Assembly: GCA_037893225.1 (NCBI GenBank)
Contig: JAZGUH010000721.1
Span: 124,001 to 188,000 of the forward strand
Length of the DNA: 64,000 nt
Direction: 5' to 3'
Source: Hippasteria phrygiana
Lineage: Eukaryota > Echinodermata > Asteroidea > Valvatida > Goniasteridae
A program made the position numbers and the translations under genes. The notes under the pieces are model-generated. The model saw only the letters and a list, made by a program, of their open reading frames with translations, had not been told where the DNA came from and ran no database searches. Below are positions 41,801 to 53,800 of this stretch, one piece after another (within the stretch, counting starts at the first letter, position 1; the number at the start of each line of letters is the position of its first letter).

Positions 41801-44800
41801 GACCAGGGGTAATAATTGTGAAGCGCTTTGAGACATTTGTATAAAGTGCTATATAGACATTTGTATAAAGCACCACATTACTTTTATTAATTTTTTAGGT
41901 TTTCTATAGGCACCCCGCTTCAAAAAGTGTCATGGAAGCCTGCTGAATCCAACAGAATCCAACGGCTAGAATGAAAAGTCCGTTGTTCACAACCCACATC
42001 GAGAAAATCCAACACAAAGTGCCAGAGTTGGTAATCGAGTCATCACAAGTCACATCACAAGTCACATCACAAGTCACATCACAAGTCACATCACAAGTCA
42101 CATCACAAGTCACATCACAAGTCACATCACAAGTCACATCACAAGTCATGTAACAAGCTATTTAAACATACTATATAACAAAAGCATTCCTTTGTCATTG
42201 TTCATCCCATGTAGCTTGTGAGCTGACTTGTGAGCTGACTTGTGAGCTGACTTGTGAGCTGACTTGTGAGCTGACTTGTGAGCTGACTTGTGAGCTGACT
42301 TGTGAGCTGACTGAGCTGACTTGTGAGCTGACTTGTGAGCTGACTTGTGAGCTGACTTGTGAGCTGACTTGTGATTGACTTGTGATTGACTTGTGATTGA
42401 CTTGTGATTGACTTGTGATTGACTTGTGATTGACTTGTGATTGACTTGTGATTGACTTGTGATTGACTTGTGATTGACTTGTGATTGACTTGTGATTGAC
42501 TTGTGATTGACTTGTGATTGACTTGTGATTGACTTGTGATTGACTTGTGATTGACTTGTGATTGACTCGATTACAACTCTGCAAAGTGCCTACTGTTAGA
42601 TATTGTTGGATTGAGGGTTAACAAATACCGACACTGTATGTACTAAATCGACTACCAAATCTTTTTTATTGTCATTATCCTTTTGTAGGTCTCCCTTCAG
42701 TGTTCATCAGTGTACTTCGCAGGGTACCGGTCGCATAGCGGGCTGGTGCAGTCGCTGGCAAGGTTCTATTACCTGGGAATCTTGTGGATGGCCCTGGCGT
42801 GTGGGTTACCAGTTTTGTTTACGGTATCAGAGTATGTGACGCTTAATGGGATCAACTTTACACTTCTGCAGACGTGGTGAGTCAGCTGTTCCATTACTTG
42901 TAACATATTAAAGCTCTAGATATTATTTGAAACATTAAACCCCTTTGTGTCTGCCTGTTATTGATTTGGGGCTGGTATGCCAAGAACGGGCTGTGCAGCC
43001 AAGCGTAAACACAAACAATAGGCACCACACTGAATAGAGTGGTCATAATTCATTTATTCATTGCACTCCTATTAAAAAACAATATAGTTGAAACATGAAT
43101 GGATTGAGTATGCCCAGGAATGTGCGTATAGACGACAACCGGCCAGGTGGTCTTTTTCAAACTGTGGCTGTGGCCGTCGTCAGTATTCAATAGGTTAAAG
43201 CTCTTAATGCTCTTGGTTGAATTACAAAAATTGTAATAGTTGTAGTGAGTTTTTGAGTTTTGAGTTGGGTTTGTTCAATCATTAGGAAAATAATAGTGGC
43301 ACTTGTCTCGGGCTCTTTTCAGAGTCTTAGATCTTGTGAGGAAATATACGAAAGCAGCTCCCGAATAAGATTTGAAGTTTATTTTGTTTTGAAATCTTCC
43401 AATTGATTTGACTTGTAGTTTTTATGTACTCTGCTGATATTCACTAACATGTTTTGTCTCTCTATCAAATTTCAACTCAATCCTTGTCAGTCATACAGAT
43501 TTGTTGTTCAAATATAGAATAAAAATGATTTGTTACCATTGTTTGATCAAGGGTTAAATATCTCCCAGTCCACCCCCAGTCCCAGCGAAGATCGAAAAAA
43601 ATTCCCACTCTCAGATACATTGTGCAAGCTGTGACCCCATGCTGTAATCTGAGCCTATGTTACCATTTTCCCACTATTTTGGGAGGAGATATTGAGATTC
43701 TATTTACCAATTTTAAAGATTAATGTGAAAAGGGGGGATTGGATATTTTCTACAAGCAAAAGTTGCCCATCTTAAAATAATTACTGCCTGCCCATTGGAC
43801 GGTAGACAGGTGGATAGATTAGACACTGATTTTGTAGAGGCGGCTTTTTTTGAAAGGCTGTTTGTTACGATGATGGGCCCCTCATTTGTTCTATCTGTAG
43901 CTATGCTGGAAACATTGCCTTGATTGTGCTGATGACGGCTGGCTTTATTTTGCTCTACCTATCCTACACTGCCATGCTGACTAACTACGCCACACAGGGC
44001 CAGCTCATGATCTACCTGCTGCTGGGTTTGTCGGAGAGGATTGAGGATGCAAGCATCAAAGTACCAGACACGGCGATATCAGTGAGATACAACCTGCATG
44101 TTTACGCTAGTTGTATTTTATACGCAACAATAGCTAGTCCTATTGGTTGGTAACCTATCAAGCAGTCCAGTATACCCCTTAATTGAGATGTGAAGGCGCA
44201 TGACACAACCATGTCCTGGGTGAGGGATCAGAAGGTGCATGACAACCTAGCCTTGGTTAAGGCGTTCTACGATTGTCCAAAGATTGTCCAAAGATTGTCC
44301 AACGATCGTCCAACGATCGTCCAATGATCGATGGTCGGCCGCTAACAGTAGCCACGTGTCACGCACTCACATCGTACACGCAGTACTGTTCGAAGCGCAA
44401 ATAGCGACCTCACTCGCCAAGGCTACAACATGCAAATTAGCTTGTGTTGATCAAACGCCTAGGTACAGGACCCTGAAGGCGCAATCACACAACTGGGATA
44501 TCTGAGGTGTGGAATCCAAAGGCACATGATACTCAACTTAGAATCCCACACACGGGGTTTAAAGGCATCATCACAGCCTGGGATATCCTGGGTGTTGGTT
44601 CTGAAGGCACATGACTCAACTTAGAATCCCACACACGGGGTTTGAAGGCATAATCACAGCCTGGGTGTCGGTTCTGAAGGCACCTGACACCAGATATCCT
44701 GGGCATGCCCTGTTTATTGTATACTCTATCTACAGCATGCTGCATGTCGCAAGTCTTCTGTCTTAAATGTAGTGTACATGATTGGTCATTGTTGCAATTT

Positions 44801-47800
44801 TCAGAAATGGGCGGATTTGTTGGTCAGTATTTCATAGGAAATATCGTTCCACTAACCTGTTCAAAGTTTTGCGTTGTTGGATGGCGAAAAAAACGAGAGA
44901 AAAACATCGCTCGTTGGTAACCGTCGGGCGGATGATAGCCTTTAGTCAAGGCGCGCATGGCTATGTTACGCGCCCCGAATGCCAGCATGTCCGTGGTGCG
45001 CCATTCGCCTGGGTAGCCACGCGCGCTTCTACAGGGCAGTTTTACAATGATTTCCAGCTAAAAATCGTTGGAAAACGATATATATTTTCACTTTTCTTGA
45101 CAACGACAGCACACCTGGTGCCATCATTTCACAGGATGATTGAGACTACTATTAACTTACAGTCTAGTAAGGTATTTCGTAATAATTCAGTAAACAAATT
45201 TTTGAGGATTACCAATCGTGTACACTACCTTTAATGATGCATTTCCAATCTTAAAACATGCCTGTCTGTTCAGTGGAAATACAATAAATGCCTTTTCACA
45301 CTAGAGCCTCTCAAACCGGGTTGAAGTCACCACTTGGGTGAACTCCGAGGTCACTCTGGGTTGAATCTCGATTTTTCAATCGTGCATCATTTTACACTTG
45401 AGTTCAACCTGGGGGGGAACTCATCCTGCTCATTTCACAGGTAGTGTTTCCACCACGGGATGAGAATCTCAACCCTGGCCGGGAGCGGGTTGATTTCAAC
45501 CCGGTGCGAAACCAATCTCTGTGTTGTTGCAGGGTTAGAAATTGTCAAGTGTGAAATGTTGCTTGTTTTCAGCCCTGCATCCAGCTCAAGATTTGTCTAG
45601 TGTGAAAAAACTAAGTAGTTCTTCTGTTAATATGACAAAGCTCTGGATGTGTATTGTCGTGCTTGCCCGTTTGCTTGCCCGTTTGATGAGACACCTTTGT
45701 TGATTGTTTTAATTTCCATTGCCAAGGGAACTCATGGTTGTCTTGGACCAAAGCAAATTTCTGCTAGGATTTTAAGTTAAGTTTCCAGAAATGTATATTG
45801 GCCTGCTTTTTGTATTAACCATCTCCATTCGTACATGGGTCATTCCATAAATTTGGGGTCCAAAAGTGTGACATTTTTTTTTGCTGTCCCCGTTACACAT
45901 GACGTGTAATTTCCCATCAAGTATCATTAAAATTTACTTCACACCTTTTTTTACTTGTTTGGCAGGTAATTTGCTTTAAACACAATCTCTTGGAGATAGA
46001 AGGCATTAACCCTAACCCTCCAGGGTATTTTGGCTAGAAACCCTGCCAGACGCATCAGATTGCATACTTTGTCACATTGACTTGTGTGGAGAGTGCAGCA
46101 AAGTGAAGCTGTCACCACAGATGCACTGTGCTGCGTCTGGCAGGGTTAAGGTTAAAGAATGTGTCCGGAATTGCAAAATCTTATGCATGTCACACTTTTG
46201 GACCCCAAATTTTTAGAATGACCCATTTGTACATGCAGATGATTACGTAGTAGCAACCTTTTCAGCTGACCTGTCACAGTAAAATCACACGAATGTAGCT
46301 TTTTAAAAAGTCACGTTAATTGTAATTCGATGCGGAATGCGAGGAATCTGAAATGAATAACAAATTGCCATAGACTTGTCCAAGGGACATGGCTAATGTG
46401 GCTATGTGCCAGTGTATGATACGTCAGTTATAAGGCCATATTTGTGAAATCACCAACCCTGCCTGGCTCCATTATTTTATGGTTGGAGAGAAGCAGTGGC
46501 AGAAAATTGTCTTGCTCAAGCCCCATCATCCCGAGCTAGCTGAAACCAATTCACAGTCTAGCACTGCATCTATATTGAGTGGCATTCGTAAAATTTTGTA
46601 CTTTTGTCAGATTTGTTTGCATGTTTCTCATTTCATCAGGTGGTGAACGAGGCAGCCAAACTACTCAAGGTTGTCAATGGTCACACCTCCTCATGCATGT
46701 CACTCCTCATTGTCATCTTGGGTTTGGAGGCTGTACTGTGTATGTTTTTTTTGTGGTTTGCTTAACCCTAACCCTAAACCCCCCAAGGCATTTTTACTAG
46801 GAGGCTTCCTCAACCTCAAAACCCAACACTGTGTAGTACAGTCGAGCACGATTATTACGAGCACGGTTGGGACGAGAACACGGTTACCACGAGCATTTTC
46901 GTCAGTCCCGACCAAAACGTGCACATTTCTATGGGAGAAAATTTGCTTAATACGAGAAGCATTAATACGAGAAGACGGTTACGACGAGCATTTTTGGCGG
47001 CCCTTCCCACCGCGCGCATATTGCGAAAAAGAATTTTGAATCAGATCGCGGTAGTGCGCCCTCTTTCGTCCATACCCCAAAGACTGGCTCCCATAATATA
47101 CAGTGCATATACAATGTACTTACGTGAGCTGGCAGAAGTGGGTACCAGACCAGTATGGCAGATGTACTTTCACACGTCGGCACGCTCGATGTCGGCGGCT
47201 ATGGACGTCCAGTCCGGTGGTGTTTTTCTTCTAGTTTATTTATCACTTTCATCTTTACATTGTATATTATATTTTACACAGTAAGATTCATAATTTACAA
47301 ACATTAAATTTGCGACATAAAGGATATAAGGCCCCTATTTTGTGCACACATTCGTTATGTACATTAACAAAAACACACACGTGCATGGTGCCCAGTTGGT
47401 GATGACATGGCGATGCATAATACGAGACACTGATAATACGAGGTTTCTTTTACAGTCCGCTGGAGCTCGTATTGACAGTGCTCGACTGTATACCTATGGC
47501 ACATTCTTTGGGCATCATAGCTCCATGTAAAGTAATGGTGCCAAGGCCCTACAGTCCTGAACCCATCAAAATTAGACAAAACCTGCTGTTGGAGTTTGTA
47601 AGGCTTGGGGTAGTTGGGGTTAATGTAACATAGGATTCCTATAACATTCTCCTTTGGTCTGACATTAAGATTTTATGATGGTGCACTTTGTAGCGCCATG
47701 CACCACAGGCTTTATTCACCGGGTGGCCACATCACATGTATGTTGCCTTCTATGAATCTGTGAAGTCAGACATCCGTACATTTTATGTTCGCATGTGCAG

Positions 47801-50800
47801 CATATACGCATATTCCAAATAGGGATGCACTGAATGCCGCAAAGCATCATTTTCCTTGCAGTGGCAACCTCGCTTTCAAGTTTTGTAGATCGTATCAAAT
47901 ATGTTGGCATGTTAACCATGTGGGACACACACGTACAGCAATACATGCCGATATTATATGCCTGTCCCATAATGCCCCCCCCCCAAAAAAAAACAATAAA
48001 TAAGTTTAGCGTCTGGGTTTTTTGAAAAAGGAGGAGGGGGCTTTTTCTTATTTTCAAGATGGCCGGCATTATTTTTAAAATTTACGACAACCATAGGTTT
48101 TTCAACTGTTCAAAGAAAAAAAAATGGAAGAGACACGATGAACAAGAGAATGTTTATAGTGGTTTTAATAGTGTTAGTAAGCTTGTATTTTATTTTCCGA
48201 TGGATCGGTTGACATACATTTTTCGGGTTTTTTTTCACCTCATTTCCACTGGTAAAAAAAAATAAATAATAAGGTGTTATGCACAGTGGCCATCTTTGAG
48301 GCTAATGTCTTTGTTATCCTTGGATAGGCATGGGTGAACCTTTTGCGCTACATTGTTACGGAATTTAAATGACAAAAATATATCTCAAAGATGGCCGCTA
48401 CGCATTAGGTGGCCTGTTGTTGCTATGGCGATGGGTATTTGATACGGTCTATTGATATATATCAATGTGGTGATGCAGTTATTTAACCCTAACATCCTTG
48501 GCATTCATTTGGGGTGAAGACCTGTGTACTACGAAATACTACTTAGCATTCTGTAGCACTGAGTCTCTCTGTCTTTGATGATTGAGTGTATCATGACAGC
48601 AGTCAAGGTACTTGCAACTACAGAGTACTACTTCTATGTAATACAGTTAAGTTACTGGGTAAATTATATTTGTGTCAATGAATTAGATGGCTAAGATAAA
48701 GAAATTGTATCATCTCTATCTGAAAACCAGTAGTTCATGCTTTGTTTCCGCCTTAGATGAAAACAGACATTTTGCCTCCAACCCCAGCAACAAATGGTAG
48801 TACTATACATGTTACTCCGTACTTTATTTGGGGTGAAGTACCAAATACTATTGTACACAAATAGGTGAGAGTACTGCATACTACAGTTTACTACTAGTAG
48901 TATTTTATAGCTTTATGTGAGGTTAGGGTTAACGTGAATATGTTGAGATCAAAAGTTTAAACTGTTGTTTGACTATAAATACCAGCACAGATGAGCATTC
49001 ATTTTATACTCGTATTTTGTTTGCCATGGCAGTTGCCGTCTCTCTATCCAGTGGTACAATCAGCAGATTACAGCCTGTCATGTCGGTCTCCTACCTAGCG
49101 GCCTTCATCATTCTGGTCATCTTCATAGCTATCAGTCTTATGCAGGTACACTTCGAGTTTGTACATCCGACAGCATAAATGTGACCTGGCAGCACAAAAT
49201 AACTCAGCTTAAAGTCGCACTGTGGCTTTCTGAGTTTCAAGCAGAAACGAAACAATTTCACTGAAAAGTCGATTTTGGGATTTAAACATTTTTTTTTTAT
49301 ATTTGAAAAGTCCTATTTTGTCATATTCCAAAGTTTTCAAACTAAATCAATCTGGAATTTTTTTCTTTTTTGGGGGGAGTGATTTTTTTTTTAACCATGT
49401 TATACTCTGCACAGTTCTCAAACTTTGAGTTTCATTTTCTCAAAACAAGGGGTCAAGACTAACAACAAAAAAGGTTGTAAAAAAAAGTTGTAGCAGGGCC
49501 CAGAAATGAGCTACAGCAACACAAAATACACCAAATTAAAGCTTATTACATGTATTTTCAGGAAATACGACTTTTGCTACTTTCTGCCTGTCGTGATGCC
49601 AGGTCACAAATATGACTGTGACTCAACTCGATAATAATAATAATACTGTAGTAGTGCTTATATAATGCTTTATACAAATGTCTGAAAGCACTTCACAAAG
49701 CCATTTCGGTATTTCAACCGCGCATGTGCACAATGACATTGTTATCCCGAATGACCCGTGACATAACGCGTGTGTATGAATGTAACATCGCGTGACAGTA
49801 TGTCAGCAATTTTATCCCGAGTAACCTTTGACCTTCGAGATACCGAACTGGCTCATTGTTATTGAGGCTGGACATCATGCCGGAGATCAGTTATGCATCA
49901 GTTCATGATCATCAGCCCAAGCTAGTTCTCTACCCCCGCACAGGAAGCCATTATAACACGTTGGTGGAGAGAATCCGTTCTAGTATAAAGTGTTTTGCCC
50001 AAGCACACTAGCACCATAATCCTCTGTCAGGGTTCGAACCCACGTACCACCGCATACGAGTCGGATATCCTCTGCACGATTCTCTACATTATAAACATCC
50101 CGACAGACACTGTTGTGACTTGTTTCTTCTGCATTCCATCATTGTTTCACCTGATAGTGATACCCATCGCCCTTATTCACACAAAATGAACATATGTTGT
50201 TTGTTGAATCTATCCCGTAGAGCACATGAGGGAAACATCCCACTAGAGCCAAAACAGGCAACTCCACTGCCTTTTGTTGTTGACACACCAACACCTTTGC
50301 CACCTTCTTATCTTTGTAATCCATTAGCCAAACAATTGCTCGTAATCCTTAAGTAAACACTTCCAGGTTGGGATTTGCTGGTACTACTCACAGCGTACAA
50401 ATCACCTCTCCGATTCGTTCAAGTTTATTATCGTTCTCTGCTTTGCAGCGGCCGTTTTTCACGATTCAAAGTGTTTTAAGTAGTTACACAGGATAGAAAA
50501 TCTGAACTGAGGCATTTTTTACAATAAAACTAAGAATTCTTGCAGATGTTTCTGTGTTAAATATAACTCATATAGATAAGAACTTAAGTCAACAAAGGAT
50601 TAACTGATAGTATCTTAAGTTTATTGACACAAGATAAACAATGTAAACAACATAAAAATCTCAAAAAGGCAGTGCTCCTTTCCAAGTTAGGGCCTTCTAA
50701 CTCGGAAAGCTCTAGTGGGATGGGGACAGTATGACACCTCTGTGCACATTTATCAACCTGTCGTGGTAGCATCGCGCAAATGTAGCATAGGAAATGTTGC

Positions 50801-53800
50801 CTATGATCTGAGACTGGTCAGCATAACCATGCATGATTCCATATGGTTGTATGTGGGGCTTGGTCAGTGGCAATTATCTGTGCATTTCAGTTCCACATGT
50901 TTTTGTTTTTTTGATGGAAGTCTCCCAATACAAGTCTAAAGGCTACTCTAAGTAAAAGGCTACAACAGAGTGGTGGGGTTTTCCTGGGTCCAGATCTAAA
51001 TAGAGGATAAATCTTCAATAGATACCAAAATAAATTATCCCAATTTTCAGACCTATAGATCCGGTGGGGGGGGGGGGGGGGGGGGTGGTTAAGTTGCACT
51101 GTTGGTAAGACCAACTCACTGCCCTCTGGCGAAATGTTGCAAAATTGTGTGTACGAAATTGTAATACTTGAATGTGAAGTATCGGCTTTCTTTTGCCAAA
51201 TATGCAAGGGCAGCCTCGCTTGCAAATGTTATCAATTTCTTAGAATCGGAACACAAGTTTGAATCCGTAACCTCATTCACTGACGAACTGTATCATTCAT
51301 CTGTGGATTAGGACTGTTGTGCCGTTGGTTGTTTCACCCAAAATGTATTTGATTGAGACAAGTTGGATAGACAGCCTTGATTGTTGTGGTGATAAGTAAA
51401 TGTTCTTCACCTATTACAGGCAGGGAGGCTGACCAGTGCCTGCAACCGTCTCAAACGTCTGGGTCATGAAGTTCGGGCGAGGCCGTTTGGTTACCATGAC
51501 ACTCCCCAGGATGCATTGGACTCCTTTCTACTGTACCTTACGACACTCAATATCAAGGTGAGGAACGTGTTAATTTTTTTTTTTTAAAGGTAACTCTCCC
51601 ATGATGTTTTGCAAGAATCACAACATTTGGTCCGGTCGGAACAGCAGGTGCATTAAGGGTGGAGTGGTTTATCTGTGGTCGGGCCAAGCCGTTGAAAAGC
51701 CTGGCCAAGCCCCTGTAACGCCTGGGCCTTTGGGCTTTTATAATCCCCTGATTATACACAATCAACTGCCCATTAATTCTGGAGTCTAGCCGGCTCCCAT
51801 TGTTCACCCAGACTTGACTGACAGCTGAGGCATCTTTTGATCCAGCCGTGAATGGGTACAGATTAGTGTGGGAGGAGCTACAACCAGAGGCAGAGGCCGG
51901 GCTTTATTGATTAGTTGATGCTCTATTGTTAGGTGATTTGTGGCTCACAATAGCAAGAGTAATAGCAAGAGTAAAAGCCCGAAGGCCCGGGCATGGCTGG
52001 GCTTTTCAAAGGCCTGGCCCGACCACAGATTAACCACTCCTCCCTTAAATTAAAGGTCCATGTTAACGTGAAATTCAGTGGGAACACAGCTTAAGATAGA
52101 ACATAATGGCCACAAATTGCATTTTATGCAGACTGTTGATTGACTGTGCCCAAAATGGGAAATTGGTCAACAGTGTCAAACAGAAGTTACTGAAGTTTAA
52201 ATTAGTGTCACAGATGGAAGAAGGAAATGCAGAATTAAACCCTAACCCTGCTGAATCCAACAGGATCCAACAATTTGATATTTCCGTTGGACCCTGTTGG
52301 ATTGAGCAGCTAACTCATAATGTTGGATTCAGCAGGCAACGGAAAAATATGCCACAGTTGGATTTTGTTGGATTTAGCAGGCAAGTCATTTTTTTATGAC
52401 GTGTTGGATTGCATTGGATTGAGCAGGAAACTCATATGAGTCACCGTTGGACTCTGTTGGATTTAGCAGGGTAGTCCTGGTGAACCATTAGGGGGTTAGG
52501 ATTTTAAAGAAGGGGAAACCTGAGATTCAACTGCACGGTAACATGGGGGTTTTTAAGGGTACCTCGCAGTAGTGCATGGCACTCCAACCAAGTAAAACCT
52601 TGAGGCAACCTTGAGTTACCGCTTGTTTCATTTTGCATTTTCCCCTAATGGAGATGTCCATTCAACTACAATGCCAGTTTCACTGATTCAAGCTGCGCTT
52701 TAGCGACTGCTGTTTGATGATGTAAATCAGTTCAGATTTTCAATTCAATAATAATAATAATAATAATAAAATAAATGGGAATTATTTTAGTGTCCATAAA
52801 ACAGTCTTTGATTCTGCTTTATTTCGCTTTGCTGTCTATTGAAATCATAAAAGAAGTGAGTCCTAGTGTAATGTTGGTGATGCTCGAATTACTCACAGAC
52901 GAATGATAGTCACATTACCTAATACTCTAACAGTCCAAAATCCTCCAGTTTTAATATGATTTTGCATACACACTAGGTGGTTAGGGTTAAAATCCTTTCA
53001 GATATTCATTTTGTTCGGGCAACAAGCAGTGAGCTTTGTGTCCGGTATTATTTTAATATTCGTTTCAGTCAGCCAAACTAAACCAACTCCCTCAACTGAA
53101 AAACAAACAAAATAGTAACCCGACCCCTTTGTTCCTTTATAAGACCCTGCACCCGATTTCACTAAACTCATCGTAACTTAAGACGCGTCGTACGGTTTAA
53201 GACGCGTCGCTGCCCTGCGACACGTCGTAGCTGCGACGCGTTCTGCGAACCATTTCACTAAACGCGTCGTAAGGGCGATGCATTGCATTTTCAGTTTAAT
53301 GAGATATATTTCTTGGACGAGCCTAATTATTTTCGCTCTTTGGTACTATTTTGTGTCTCAAATATTTTCGTCACCAAATAGCCGTTGTATATTAACACGC
53401 AGCCTGCGCGATACGCGGAAACGGTGAAATCAAGGTGGATGATTGGAAGAAATTTATCTTTGGATGTCGTTAATGCTTTTATTATTTGATTGAAATTTTT
53501 TTTTTTAACAATCTGCCAGTATGTGTGGGTGGGTGTGTGTGTCATTGCATGGTTTTATCTATTTTGGGAATCGTGGGATTGACTGGCTTTAATGGCGGGT
53601 TGTTGATTAGCGTGCTCTTCCATAGTGTATTTCACAGATTGGTCGTGAAGTTGCTTTCAATCTGGTAGCTTTGTCAGTGTGACTATTATTTAAGGCCGCA
53701 TCCGAAACGGGGATTTACTTATTCTCCACCACACTGCAAATAGCCGCACGCGTAGCCAAAATTCCGGTTTCGGACGCGGCCTAAATAGATAATTACTAAC

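Noticed and set aside
42195..42584. 129-codon Ser/Gln/Val repeat protein
   Set aside because: Produced by the 11- and 12-bp minisatellites within an intron.
42003..42592. CRISPR array
   Set aside because: Units are contiguous 11-12-mers without spacers, in an animal genome intron.
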